34,697 nucleotides of DNA from Bacillota bacterium. GTDB taxonomy: Bacteria; Bacillota; Dethiobacteria; Dethiobacterales; Dethiobacteraceae. Position numbers and translations under genes: made by a program. The notes beneath the pieces are model-generated. The model was not told the DNA's origin. It did not search any database and saw only the letters and a list, made by a program, of their open reading frames with translations. The stretch lies in NCBI GenBank assembly GCA_012800215.1, contig JAAZJT010000072.1, forward strand, positions 1-34,697. Reading direction: 5' to 3'. This document shows, piece by piece, positions 24,040 to 32,930 of the stretch; the first letter of the stretch is position 1, and every line of letters starts with the position of its first letter.

Positions 24040-25416
24040 ATGGAAGAGCGAGTAGCAATTATTTTGGCTGCTGGCGCCGGTAAGCGAATGAAGTCTGATC
24101 GGCCTAAGGTGCTGCATTCAATCTGTGGTTTGCCAATGGTAAAGCATGTGGCCAATGCTGTCAGCAGTGTATGTGCGAAAAAGATAGTTGTTATTGGTTA
24201 TCATGGTGAGCAGGTTAAAGCGGCACTTGGAGATACTGTACAGTATGCTGAACAAATGCACCAATTGGGAACGGGGCATGCAGTTATGCAGGCTGTACCG
24301 TTACTGCCGGAAAAAGGGCTTGTGGTGATAGTGTGTGGCGACACTCCCTTATTGGAAGCAGCTACCATAGAAAAGCTGCTGGCGGATTTTCAGCAGTCAC
24401 AGGCTGCAGCTACAATTTTAACGGCTAATGTTCCGGATCCTTTTGGTTATGGGCGCATTGTTCGTGACGAGAGAGGCCAAGTATGTAAAATTGTTGAGGA
24501 GAAGGATGCTGCTGATAAAGAGCGTTTAATTCAGGAAATTAATACCGGTACATATATTTTTGATATAAATGCCTTAAGAGAGTCATTGGCAAATCTTGAT
24601 AATAAAAATGCCCAGGGTGAATATTATCTGACTGATTGTATTGCATATTTGATTGCACAAAAGCAACTGGTTACTACCAGCATATTAGCTGATTACCGGC
24701 TTGCCATGGGCGTAAATGACCGGCGCCAACTAGCTGAAGCACAGGCGTTAATGCAAAACCGTATTAATAATAAATTAATGGCTAATGGTGTCACTTTGGT
24801 TGATCCACAAACAACATATGTGGATGTAAATGTTGTGGTTGGCAGGGATACTGTAATCATGCCAAATACCATGCTAAGAGGGACGACAATTATTGGTGAA
24901 GGCTGTGAAATAGGCCCTAATACTGAGTTGACAGATTGCCAGGTTGGTAATGAAGTTTCTATTCGCCATTCTGTGGCTACAGGGAGTATACTAGAAGATG
25001 GCGTAACTGTAGGACCATTTGCGCACCTCAGACCGGAAACAGTGCTGCACCGTGGTGCTAAAATTGGTGATTTTGTTGAAATAAAGAAGTCACAAATAGG
25101 AGAAAACAGTAAAGTTGCTCACCTTACTTATATTGGTGATGCTCAAATTGGCAGTGGAGTTAATATGGGTGGCGGTATTATCGTGGTAAATTATGATGGT
25201 CGTAAGAAACACCAGACAATTATTAAGGATGGAGCTTTTGTCGGCTGCAATAGTAATTTGGTAGCACCCGTTACTATAGGAGAAGGCGCTTTTGTCGCTG
25301 CTGGCTCAACTATAACCAAGGATGTGCCGGCAGGATCGTTATCGCTGGCACGAGCCTTGCAGGTTAATAAAGAAGGTTTGGCCAAAAGATATTTGGCGCA
25401 AAAAGAAGAAGAATGA
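24040..25416 (+). CDS. glmU: Bifunctional UDP-N-acetylglucosamine pyrophosphorylase / glucosamine-1-phosphate N-acetyltransferase
   Basis: Makes UDP-GlcNAc, the precursor of peptidoglycan and other glycans. The N-terminal uridylyltransferase domain (about 1-225) has AIILAAGAGKRMKSDRPKVL, QLGTGHAV and VCGDTPLL. The C-terminal left-handed beta-helix (about 250-445) has hexapeptide repeats, ending with GPFAHLRPETVLHRGAKIG, NYDGRKKHQT, FVGCNSNLVAPVTIG and AAGSTIT; the acetyl-transfer His sits in AHLRP-type and NYDG-type blocks. Length 458 is typical. ATG 24040 follows AAAAGGGGGC by ten bases. Followed by prs after 78 bases with no terminator, so they likely share a transcript, as in Bacillus. Confidence 0.98.
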   Translation: MEERVAIILAAGAGKRMKSDRPKVLHSICGLPMVKHVANAVSSVCAKKIVVIGYHGEQVKAALGDTVQYAEQMHQLGTGHAVMQAVPLLPEKGLVVIVCGDTPLLEAATIEKLLADFQQSQAAATILTANVPDPFGYGRIVRDERGQVCKIVEEKDAADKERLIQEINTGTYIFDINALRESLANLDNKNAQGEYYLTDCIAYLIAQKQLVTTSILADYRLAMGVNDRRQLAEAQALMQNRINNKLMANGVTLVDPQTTYVDVNVVVGRDTVIMPNTMLRGTTIIGEGCEIGPNTELTDCQVGNEVSIRHSVATGSILEDGVTVGPFAHLRPETVLHRGAKIGDFVEIKKSQIGENSKVAHLTYIGDAQIGSGVNMGGGIIVVNYDGRKKHQTIIKDGAFVGCNSNLVAPVTIGEGAFVAAGSTITKDVPAGSLSLARALQVNKEGLAKRYLAQKEEE

Positions 25417-25494
25417 TTGGAAAGGCAGGAATAATGTTCCTATTAAGCGAACTTAAAGCAGTTATTATTAGCGATACAGTCAGGAGGGTAAGGT

Positions 25495-26436
25495 GTGTAT
25501 AAAAGGAAAAAACTTCACGTCTTCAGCGGCACAGCAAACTCAGCACTAAGTGAAGAAATAGCAAAGCACATCGGTATTTCCTTGGGACAAGCAGCCGTTA
25601 AAAGGTTTAGCGATGGCGAAATTAATATTTATATCGGAGAAAGTGTACGCGGTTCAGATGTCTTTATTGTCCAGCCCATCTGTTGCCCAGCCAATGAAAA
25701 TCTAATGGAGTTACTTATTATGATGGATGCCATGAAAAGGGCATCAGCAAAAAGTATCAATGCAGTTTTGCCTTACTATGGTTATGCTCGGCAGGACAGA
25801 AAGACGCGGGCCAGAGATCCGATTACTGCCAAATTAGTTGCAGATTTATTGACAACTGCTGGGGCTAGCAGGGTGATTACAATGGATTTGCATGCCGGGC
25901 AAATTCAGGGATTTTTTAATATCCCGGTTGATCACTTAAAAAGCTTGCCAATACTAGCAAATTATTTTCAGCAAAAGAATTTTCAGGATGCTGTGGTGGT
26001 ATCACCTGATGTAGGTGGTGTAACAAGGGCCAGGGAGTTAGCAGAACGCCTTCAATTACCCATTGCCATTATTGACAAGAGACGTCCAGAGCCGAATGTA
26101 GCGGAAGTAATGCATATTATTGGCAGCGTCGAGGGTAAAACAGTAATTATGATAGATGACATTATTGATACTGCCGGCACCATTACCTATGGCGCACAGG
26201 CTCTGATTGACCACGGTGCGACAGAGGTTTATGCATGCTGTACACATCCTGTCTTGTCCGGGCCGGCGCTTGAGCGTATAGAAAATTCACCTATTAAGGA
26301 AATTGTAGTTACTAACACTATTCCTTACACAGGTGAGCCAAGCAGTAAAATTAAAGTTTTATCCGTTGCGACTTTAATAGGTGACGCAATCATTCGTATT
26401 CATGAAGAATTATCAGTTTCTAAGCTCTTTGATTAG
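25495..26436 (+). CDS. prs: Ribose-phosphate pyrophosphokinase
   Basis: Makes PRPP from ribose-5-phosphate and ATP, supplying purine, pyrimidine, histidine and NAD synthesis (it therefore also feeds the nicotinate phosphoribosyltransferase upstream). The N-terminal LHVFSGTANSALSEEIAKH, the LPYYGYARQDRK loop, MDLHAGQIQGFF and the PRPP-binding MIDDIIDTAGTI are all present. Length 313 is typical. GTG 25495 is the start, after AGGAGGG. The segment QPICCPANENLMELLIM differs slightly from the common QPTCAPVNDN form but keeps the key residues. Confidence 0.98.
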   Translation: MYKRKKLHVFSGTANSALSEEIAKHIGISLGQAAVKRFSDGEINIYIGESVRGSDVFIVQPICCPANENLMELLIMMDAMKRASAKSINAVLPYYGYARQDRKTRARDPITAKLVADLLTTAGASRVITMDLHAGQIQGFFNIPVDHLKSLPILANYFQQKNFQDAVVVSPDVGGVTRARELAERLQLPIAIIDKRRPEPNVAEVMHIIGSVEGKTVIMIDDIIDTAGTITYGAQALIDHGATEVYACCTHPVLSGPALERIENSPIKEIVVTNTIPYTGEPSSKIKVLSVATLIGDAIIRIHEELSVSKLFD

Positions 26437-26472
26437 CCTAATTTGACTGAGCAGAGAAAATTAGGGTATAAT
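26437..26472 (+). promoter_or_regulatory. Sigma-A promoter for rplY, inside an inverted repeat
   Basis: TTGACT (26443-26448) and TATAAT (26467-26472) with 18 bases between. A perfect inverted repeat CCTAATTT (26437-26444) / AAATTAGG (26458-26465) starts right behind the prs stop and encloses the -35 and spacer. There is no T tract, so it does not look like a terminator. Confidence 0.7.
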
Positions 26473-26512
26473 ACCAGAGTATTTAGTTTGAACAGGAGAA
26501 GGAGGATGAATC

Positions 26513-27142
26513 ATGGAGCGTATGCAAATCATAGCAAAGCCGAGGGCAACTACAACCAAGGGCCAACTCCGCGAGCTGCGGAAAAAAGGCTATGTACCCG
26601 GCGTGGTTTACGGCAGAAATAATGATCCCATATCTATTATGGTTGAAAGTAAGGATATTGTTGCTGTTTTAAATTCACCCTCAGGTGCTAATACATTAAT
26701 AGATTTAGAGGTTGACGGCAGTAAAGCAACAGTTTTGTTAAAAGAGCTGCAGAGAGATGTGCTGCTGGCAGATCGCTTTATTAATGTTGATTTTATGCGT
26801 ATTTCTTTACTTGATAAACTAGAGGTTCAAGTACCGGTTGTCTTAACGGGTGAAGCAGTGGGGGTAAAGGAAGGCGGCGTTTTGCAGCAGTTATTACGAG
26901 AGATAACATTAAAATGCCTTGCCACCAATATTCCCGAACAGCTGGAATTAGATATTTCAGAGCTTGCTGTGGGTGAGAGTCTGGCAGTAGCAGATTTGCC
27001 TGTGCCAGAAGGTAGTGAGATTATTACTGATGCAGCAGAAATTGTGGTAACTATCGGTGCGCCACGTCTGGCAGAAACTGAAGAATCAGAGGAAGGCGAG
27101 GCAGAAGCTGCTGCAGATGACGATGTTACAGCAGAAGAGTAA
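26513..27142 (+). CDS. rplY: 50S ribosomal protein L25 / general stress protein Ctc
   Basis: Binds 5S rRNA in the large subunit; the B. subtilis homologue Ctc is stress-induced. The N-terminal L25 domain (about 1-95) has TKGQLRELRKKGYVPGVVYG, and the C-terminal TL5 domain (about 98-185) includes VPVVLTGEAVGVKEGGVLQ and LELDISELAVGESL. The C-terminal tail is highly acidic (runs of Glu, Asp and Ala after residue 185), which is usual for the two-domain form. Length 209. GGAGGATGA places ATG 26513; an overlapping out-of-frame ATG at 26506 is ignored. Has its own sigma-A promoter; pth follows after 11 bases. Confidence 0.96.
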   Translation: MERMQIIAKPRATTTKGQLRELRKKGYVPGVVYGRNNDPISIMVESKDIVAVLNSPSGANTLIDLEVDGSKATVLLKELQRDVLLADRFINVDFMRISLLDKLEVQVPVVLTGEAVGVKEGGVLQQLLREITLKCLATNIPEQLELDISELAVGESLAVADLPVPEGSEIITDAAEIVVTIGAPRLAETEESEEGEAEAAADDDVTAEE

Positions 27143-27153
27143 TAGAGGTCACC

Positions 27154-27720
27154 ATGTTTATTCTTCTTGGTTTAGGTAATCCTGGTCCACGATATGCATT
27201 GTCGCGTCATAATGTTGGTTTTCGTGTGGTAGACCACATAAGTGGAGCGGCTAAAATTCCGCTTTACAAGGTAGGCTGCCATGCTTTTTGGGGTAAAGGT
27301 ATTTGGGCGGGACAAACCGTGGTGCTGGCTAAGCCTATGACTTATATGAATAATAGCGGTAAAGCGGCTGCAGCTCTTTGCCGCTACTTTGGTGTTTCAG
27401 CGGCCTCATTGCTTGTTATCTATGATGACCTGGATCTGCCCCTCGGGACACTGCGCTTACGGCAACAAGGCGGGAGTGGCGGGCATAACGGTATAAATTC
27501 ATTAATTTATAGTTTGCAGACGGAGCAATTTCCCCGTTTGCGTATTGGTATAGGTCGTCCTGCAGACAGGAATGATGTGGTAGAGTATGTTTTATCTTCT
27601 TTTTCTGTAGAAGAAGAAGATATGTTGGTATCTGTTCTGGAAACTGCAGTACAGGCATCTAAGCATTTTATCCTGGAAGGTATAGGAGCAGCGATGAACC
27701 GCTTTAATAAACGTGGTTAG
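27154..27720 (+). CDS. pth: Peptidyl-tRNA hydrolase
   Basis: Cleaves peptidyl-tRNA released from stalled ribosomes. LGLGNPGPRYALSRHNVGF provides Asn9 and catalytic His19; KPMTYMNNSG, VIYDDLDLPLG with the conserved Asp, and GGSGGHNGINSLI are all intact. Length 188 is normal. The gene begins 11 bases after the rplY stop, with GAGGTCACC as ribosome site, so the two form an operon (ctc-pth in Bacillus). A strong terminator follows, before the inserted PrsW-like gene. Confidence 0.98.
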   Translation: MFILLGLGNPGPRYALSRHNVGFRVVDHISGAAKIPLYKVGCHAFWGKGIWAGQTVVLAKPMTYMNNSGKAAAALCRYFGVSAASLLVIYDDLDLPLGTLRLRQQGGSGGHNGINSLIYSLQTEQFPRLRIGIGRPADRNDVVEYVLSSFSVEEEDMLVSVLETAVQASKHFILEGIGAAMNRFNKRG

Positions 27721-27735
27721 ATAATAGATTTTTTT

Positions 27736-27763
27736 AAAAACCTGCACTTGTGCAGGTTTTTTT
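27736..27763 (+). terminator. Rho-independent terminator after pth
   Basis: AAAAACCTGCA / TGCAGGTTTTT stem with loop CTTG and further T. Confidence 0.9.
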
Positions 27764-27896
27764 ATCTGAGAGGGAATTATATCAACCTTGAATTGCTTTC
27801 TTTTAAAAACGTGAAGCTGTTCCCTAGAGAGGCTTGTGCAATGTATAAATTAGTCATTTTGTTGAATAATAAGATATAAATCTACGGGAGCATGCT

Positions 27897-28283
27897 ATGA
27901 ATTGGTTGCTGGCCGGCCTTGTAGCTGCGGGCATTGCTTATTTGCTGAATCAGTTCACTTATAGGCTGTGGCAAAAATATACTATTATTGGGGCTGTGCC
28001 GCTAATAGAAGAAGTTGCCAAAACAATGACGGCTTATTTTTTTGGTGCTGACTATTTTTATACACACTTTATATTTGGTGTAATAGAGGGTTCGCTCGAT
28101 GCCCTTGCTGACCATGGAGGTTGGCTGCCTGCACTATCTGCAGTGTTTGCTCATAGTTTATTAGGGTGGGTTACTGAAAGGGTCATCAATGAAACAAATA
28201 TGCTAGGAGCAGGAATTCTGGCAGCCATAATTGTGCATATAGTCTGGAATATAGCTTTGCTCTTTCGTACGGCCAAGAGGTGA
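27897..28283 (+). CDS. Small PrsW-like (EExxK-type) membrane protein
   Basis: A 128-residue protein with about three or four hydrophobic helices. Its motifs follow the order seen in PrsW-type intramembrane proteases: PLIEEVAKT (EExxK), FGVIEG (FxxxE), FAHSLLGW (His) and IIVHIVWN (second His). PrsW in B. subtilis cleaves the anti-sigma factor RsiW, so a site-1-like membrane protease activity is possible here. The protein is much shorter than PrsW, which normally exceeds 200 residues. It starts with GGGAG six bases upstream of the ATG, between pth and fin, and stops five bases before the fin start. Its target is unknown. That it is a protease is inference from motif order. Confidence 0.7.
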   Translation: MNWLLAGLVAAGIAYLLNQFTYRLWQKYTIIGAVPLIEEVAKTMTAYFFGADYFYTHFIFGVIEGSLDALADHGGWLPALSAVFAHSLLGWVTERVINETNMLGAGILAAIIVHIVWNIALLFRTAKR

Positions 28284-28287
28284 GATT

Positions 28288-28515
28288 GTGCTTATAGTAT
28301 GGGAATGCAGCAATTGTCATCAGCAAATATGGCTGGAGGCACGGGAAGACAGTCCGCATGTAGCTGCGTTGACGGCACAAGCAGGCGACGATATAATAGA
28401 AATTGACCAAGCAGGAAATTTAAGAGTACGCCTTTTATGTGAAGGCTGTTGGGAAGCAGCTGAACAAAGAGATGAGAGTGAGATTGTTTTTTTACAGAAA
28501 CCAATGCTGCATTAG
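28288..28515 (+). CDS. fin: Anti-sigma-F factor Fin
   Basis: A 75-residue zinc-ribbon-like protein with two CxxC pairs (CSNC near the N-terminus, CEGC in the second half), as in B. subtilis Fin/YabK (76 residues). Fin blocks sigma-F in the forespore, helping the switch to sigma-G. Identification rests on size, the Cys pairs, weak sequence resemblance (xYECxxC and LCExC stretches) and the exact syntenic position between pth and mfd. GTG 28288 follows GAGGTGA, overlapping the stop of the PrsW-like gene by context, so they are cotranscribed. A PrsW-like gene paired with an anti-sigma factor is noteworthy. Confidence 0.8.
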   Translation: MLIVWECSNCHQQIWLEAREDSPHVAALTAQAGDDIIEIDQAGNLRVRLLCEGCWEAAEQRDESEIVFLQKPMLH

Positions 28516-28542
28516 TTGTCAAACTATTGTAAGCATGTAAAC

Positions 28543-28582
28543 AGGCCTTGCCCGAACAAGGTCTTCTTTGTGTTTTTGTTAA
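28543..28582 (+). terminator. Possible weak terminator between fin and mfd
   Basis: AGGCCTTG (28543-28550) pairs with CAAGGTCT (28557-28564) with one G-U pair, loop CCCGAA; the following T-rich stretch is interrupted. Attenuation rather than full termination is possible. Confidence 0.5.
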
Positions 28583-28602
28583 TGATAACCGGAGGCTTAG
28601 TA

Positions 28603-31600
28603 ATGAAAAATATAGCTGTTGAAATAGCGGCGATGCCGCAACTAAAAACAATTTTGGCGGGCTTAGAAAAGGCAACACATAGTCAGCTACTTTATGGTGT
28701 CGATGGCAGTGCAAGGCATATGGTGATGGCTGCCATACGCAATCATACACACAGGCCGCTGTTGATTATTACAGCAGATTCCCTGCAGGCTAATAAAATT
28801 TATGAGGACTTATTAGCTGCCTTGGGGGAAGATGATGTTTTTTTGTTCCCAGGAAAGGAACTATTATACTATTATGATTTGTACTCAGAAAGCGGAGATG
28901 CTTCAGCACAGCGAATTAATGTAATGAAGCAATTAGCCATGGGAAGGCGCATTGTTGTTGTTACGAGTGTTTTGGGGTTAATTGCTAAGATGTGCCCATT
29001 TACGCCATGGCAAAACACTTGTTTTAATGTGCAAACAGGTCAGGAACTTGATTTAGAGCAGTTGGTATCCAGACTGATGGGTGCCGGTTATGAACGTGTT
29101 GAAATGGTAGAGGTGCCCGGCCAGCTTTCCGTCCGGGGAGGAATACTTGATGTTTTCCCCATGGGAGAAACCTTGCCTGCCCGTTTGGAGTTTTTTGGTG
29201 ATTATATAGATTCTATCCGTACTTTTGAGCCTCAGACCCAGCGTTCTGCCGGTTCTCTATCTTCTCTGCAATTAGTTCCGGCAAAGGAATTAGTGATAGT
29301 GCCGGCAGCCCGGCAGCAAGCCATTAAATTGCTGGAGGCAGAACAAAAACGACTGAAGGATCAGGTTCAGAAAACTGATAATCTGGAGCGATTACTGGAA
29401 AAGTTAACGGAACATTTAGAAAAAATTCGCCACAATATATATTTTCCCAGTATAGAACAATATCTGCTTTACTTTTATTCTCAGCCGGCAGGATTGCTGG
29501 ACTGGTTCCCAGAGGATACACTGCTTTTTTTAAATGACCCGTTACGCTGCCAACAGGCAGTGGAGCAGCTTGCCAATGAATTGGGGGAGATGCAAAGCAC
29601 TCTTTTTGCCCAGGGAGAGCTTTTAGCGCAGCAAGTAGAATTAACTTGGGCTTATGAGCAAATACTAGCAAAAACTAAAAAACAAATTATAGCTTTTTCT
29701 GTATTTACACACAAAGGAAGCCTTGTTAAATATAGGCAGGCAGTGTCATTATCTGCAAAACCGGTGCCGCGCTTTTTGGGGCAGTGGGATCTTTTTACTC
29801 AGGAAGTGAATCAGTGGCGCCAGCAGGGATACCGCGTAGTTATTCTAACTTCATCACGTCAACGCAGTTCCGGCATCATTGAAATATTAGCGGAGCATCA
29901 GATACCAAGTGTATATATCTTATCGCAGCCTAATCTTGTGCCCCGCAGCGTTACCTTAATACATGGTGCTTTGGAGAGTGGTTTCGTCTTACCTGAAATT
30001 AAACTGGCTATTCTTACTGAGCAGGATATTTTACCGCAAAGGAAAAAACAGCGGCGTTTAAAGCAAAAGGAAGGTATCCGCGTAGGTGATTATCATGAAC
30101 TGCAAGTCGGTGATTTTGTAGTCCACGAGCAGCATGGGATTGGTCAGTATTTAGGTCTGCGTACACTAGAAGTAGGCGGCATTGCGCGTGATTATCTCTA
30201 CATTCAGTATGCCGGTAATGATAAACTATATATTCCCATTGAGCAGCTCGATGTAGTCCGCAAATATATTGGCGTTGAAGGGAAGCGTCCCAAACTATCA
30301 TCTTTGGGCGGCGGTGAATGGAGCCGCATTAAAGCACGCGTACAGGCGTCGGTTCAGGAGTTGGCTAAGGAGCTTTTAGCCCTTTATGCGGCACGTGAGA
30401 CGGAAGTGGGACACGCATTTTCGCCGGATAGTAATTGGCAGCAAGAGTTTGAGGATACTTTTGATTTTGAAGAAACACCTGATCAGTTACAAGCTATTAA
30501 AGAAATAAAAGCAGATATGGAAAAAAGCCGGCCTATGGACCGCCTGTTATGCGGAGATGTGGGCTATGGTAAAACAGAAGTAGCTCTGCGGGCTGCTTTT
30601 AAGGCCATTATGGACGGAATGCAGGTGGCATTTCTTGTTCCCACCACTGTTCTGGCGCAGCAGCACTACCATACTTTTACGAAACGTTTGGCAGGTTTTC
30701 CTGTGCATGTAGGTATACTAAGCCGTTTTCAGAGTCAAAAAGAGCAAAAAGCAACAATCCAAGGACTTAAAGATGGCACAATAGATTTAGTGGTAGGGAC
30801 GCATCGGATTCTTTCCAAAGATGTTCGTTTTCGTAATTTAGGCTTACTAGTTGTTGATGAGGAACAGCGTTTTGGCGTTCGGCATAAAGAAAAAATAAAA
30901 ATGCTGAAAAAAAATGTTGATGTACTGACAATGACTGCTACCCCTATCCCACGTACTTTGCATATGTCATTGGTGGGCGTTCGTGATATGAGTGTAATAG
31001 AAACACCGCCGGAAGATCGTTATCCTATTCAGACATATGTTTTAGAGTACTCTGACACACTAATTCGTGAAGCTATTGTGCGGGAAATGGGGCGCGGCGG
31101 CCAAGTTTACTTTGTCCATAATCGTATCCAATCAATAGATAAATGGGCTGCCCGATTACGTAAGCTGGTTCCTGAAGCGAAAATTGCCATTGGTCATGGG
31201 CAGATGCCGGAAGAACAACTGGAAAAAGTAATGATTGGTTTCATGGATGGCGAATATGATGTCTTGTTGTCTACAACCATTGTGGAAGCCGGTTTAGACA
31301 TTCCTAATGTGAATACAATTATTATCCATGATGCTGATAAATTTGGCTTGGCCCAACTTTATCAGCTAAGGGGGCGTGTTGGCCGTTCAAACCGCATTGC
31401 TTACTGCTATTTAACCTATCAAAAAGATAAAGTTCTCACTGAAGTGGCGGAAAAACGTCTGCAGGCAATAAAAGAATTTACAGAGTTGGGTTCAGGTTTC
31501 AAAATCGCTCTGCGGGATCTGGAAATTCGTGGCTCTGGTAATATTTTGGGGCCAGAACAGCATGGGCATATGATGGCTGTAGGTTTTGATATGTATGTAA

Positions 31601-32124
31601 AGCTGTTAGAAGATGCCATCCGTACTTACAAGGGAACAAAAGAAGAGAAAAAGCCTCTGGTGCGTATTGAGGTGCAAACCAATGCTTATTTACCTGCCAG
31701 TTATATATCAGATACAAGGCAAAAAATAGTTTTCTACCAAAAAGTAGCTTCTGTACAGCACGAAGAAGAAATACAAGAGGCAAGGGCAGAGCTTTGTGAC
31801 CGTTACGGTCCTTTGCCGGTAGCGGCAGAAAATTTGTTGCGTGTTACACAAATTAGGTTAATGGCAGAGGAGCTGTCAATAACCGCCATCACAGAGGAGC
31901 GAAGTGAATTACAGCTTCATTTCACTGCACAGCCAATTTTTAATGCCAATCAGCTGCTGACAGTTGCTAAACGACATCAAGGTCGCCTGACTACCGATAT
32001 GGCAAAACATTTTATCTTGGCAATAAGGAAGCAATTTAAAAACGATGAGCAAAAATTGTTATATCTTCTGGAACTCTGTCGGGAATTAAAGCGCATAGCG
32101 GCTTTAAAACAGAACACTAAGTAA
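28603..32124 (+). CDS. mfd: Transcription-repair coupling factor Mfd
   Basis: DNA translocase that removes RNA polymerase stalled at lesions and recruits UvrA. The N-terminal UvrB-like region contains VEVPGQLSVRGGILDVFP. The RNA-polymerase-interaction (CarD-like) domain lies around 505-565 (GDFVVHEQHGIGQYLG). The helicase part carries Walker A GDVGYGKT (651-658), DEEQ (752-755), TATPIPRTLHMS and QLRGRVGRS, all intact. The C-terminal TRCF domain is complete. Length 1173 is close to B. subtilis Mfd. ATG 28603 is chosen because GGAGG lies seven bases before it; an in-frame TTG at 28516 would add 29 residues that run through the hairpin following fin. Confidence 0.98.
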   Translation: MKNIAVEIAAMPQLKTILAGLEKATHSQLLYGVDGSARHMVMAAIRNHTHRPLLIITADSLQANKIYEDLLAALGEDDVFLFPGKELLYYYDLYSESGDASAQRINVMKQLAMGRRIVVVTSVLGLIAKMCPFTPWQNTCFNVQTGQELDLEQLVSRLMGAGYERVEMVEVPGQLSVRGGILDVFPMGETLPARLEFFGDYIDSIRTFEPQTQRSAGSLSSLQLVPAKELVIVPAARQQAIKLLEAEQKRLKDQVQKTDNLERLLEKLTEHLEKIRHNIYFPSIEQYLLYFYSQPAGLLDWFPEDTLLFLNDPLRCQQAVEQLANELGEMQSTLFAQGELLAQQVELTWAYEQILAKTKKQIIAFSVFTHKGSLVKYRQAVSLSAKPVPRFLGQWDLFTQEVNQWRQQGYRVVILTSSRQRSSGIIEILAEHQIPSVYILSQPNLVPRSVTLIHGALESGFVLPEIKLAILTEQDILPQRKKQRRLKQKEGIRVGDYHELQVGDFVVHEQHGIGQYLGLRTLEVGGIARDYLYIQYAGNDKLYIPIEQLDVVRKYIGVEGKRPKLSSLGGGEWSRIKARVQASVQELAKELLALYAARETEVGHAFSPDSNWQQEFEDTFDFEETPDQLQAIKEIKADMEKSRPMDRLLCGDVGYGKTEVALRAAFKAIMDGMQVAFLVPTTVLAQQHYHTFTKRLAGFPVHVGILSRFQSQKEQKATIQGLKDGTIDLVVGTHRILSKDVRFRNLGLLVVDEEQRFGVRHKEKIKMLKKNVDVLTMTATPIPRTLHMSLVGVRDMSVIETPPEDRYPIQTYVLEYSDTLIREAIVREMGRGGQVYFVHNRIQSIDKWAARLRKLVPEAKIAIGHGQMPEEQLEKVMIGFMDGEYDVLLSTTIVEAGLDIPNVNTIIIHDADKFGLAQLYQLRGRVGRSNRIAYCYLTYQKDKVLTEVAEKRLQAIKEFTELGSGFKIALRDLEIRGSGNILGPEQHGHMMAVGFDMYVKLLEDAIRTYKGTKEEKKPLVRIEVQTNAYLPASYISDTRQKIVFYQKVASVQHEEEIQEARAELCDRYGPLPVAAENLLRVTQIRLMAEELSITAITEERSELQLHFTAQPIFNANQLLTVAKRHQGRLTTDMAKHFILAIRKQFKNDEQKLLYLLELCRELKRIAALKQNTK

Positions 32125-32144
32125 CAAGATTAAGAGTAGCTAAA

Positions 32145-32175
32145 TGAATAAAAGAGTTATCCGCGATATATACTA
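32145..32175 (+). promoter_or_regulatory. Sigma-G type promoter for spoVT
   Basis: TGAATA (32145-32150) and TATACTA (32169-32175) with 18 bases between resemble the sigma-G/sigma-F pattern (TGAATA ... CATACTA). spoVT is sigma-G dependent in B. subtilis. Confidence 0.58.
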
Positions 32176-32227
32176 TGATTAGAGGTTAAGACTGTAATTC
32201 TATGCAGAAAAAGGAGGGGAAGTCTGC

Positions 32228-32782
32228 TTGAAGGCAACAGGGATTGTACGCAGAATTGATGATTTAGGACGTGTAGTTATCCCCAAAGAGATTCGCAGGA
32301 CACTTAGAATCCGTGAGGGTGACCCGTTGGAGATTTTCGTCGACCGTGACGGTGAAGTGATCCTGAAAAAATATTCGCCAATAGGTGAACTTGGCGATTT
32401 TGCTCAGGAATATGCTGATTCTCTTTATGAAGCAATGGGGCATATTGCACTTATTGCCGATAGGGATACAATTATTGCCGTAGCTGGTGCGCCAAAAAAA
32501 GAATTTGTGAACAGGCCGCTTTCTCCTGCCGTAGAAAAAGTTATGGAAACCCGGAAGAGTATTCACATCAGCAATACTGCTGAGCATAAGTATTATCAGG
32601 AAGCAGAAGAAGATGGCGCTCCTAAATTTATGGAGGAGGTAATTGCCCCGATTATTTCCGCGGGTGATCCCATTGGTGCAGTTATTCTTGGCTCAAAAGA
32701 TGGCGATGCCAAGATGGGAGATTTGGAAATTAAACTTGTAGAAACAGCGGCAGGTTTTCTTGCCAAGCAAATGGAACAATAA
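32228..32782 (+). CDS. spoVT: Stage V sporulation regulator SpoVT (AbrB family)
   Basis: Forespore transcription regulator that adjusts sigma-G dependent genes. The N-terminal AbrB-type swapped-hairpin domain (about 1-52) has KATGIVRRIDDLGRVVIPKE and RIREGDPLEIFVD; a GAF-like domain (about 56-178) follows. Length 184 is close to B. subtilis SpoVT (178). Start is TTG 32228 after AAGGAGGGGA. It follows mfd directly, as in Bacillus, and marks the end of the conserved block; the genes beyond are accessory. A hairpin with T-rich tail follows at 32809. Confidence 0.97.
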   Translation: MKATGIVRRIDDLGRVVIPKEIRRTLRIREGDPLEIFVDRDGEVILKKYSPIGELGDFAQEYADSLYEAMGHIALIADRDTIIAVAGAPKKEFVNRPLSPAVEKVMETRKSIHISNTAEHKYYQEAEEDGAPKFMEEVIAPIISAGDPIGAVILGSKDGDAKMGDLEIKLVETAAGFLAKQMEQ

Positions 32783-32808
32783 GTAAAAACTAAACATGTT
32801 TACTTGAA

Positions 32809-32838
32809 GGAAGCAGTACTAAGTTGCTGCTTCTTTTG
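32809..32838 (+). terminator. Probable terminator after spoVT
   Basis: GAAGCAG (32810-32816) / CTGCTTC (32827-32833) stem followed by TTTTG. The T tract is short. Confidence 0.6.
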
Positions 32839-32930
32839 CTTGCTGAAAGGGGTAATATTTTTATTTAATTGTAAAATTTGCTGTAAAATGTTATCCTGAT
32901 TAAAGAAACATGATCAAGGGAGGAGGATAT

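Noticed and set aside
28516..28602. Longer start for mfd at TTG 28516
   Set aside because: The extra 29 residues cross the hairpin after fin, and GGAGG precedes ATG 28603, which gives the usual Mfd length.
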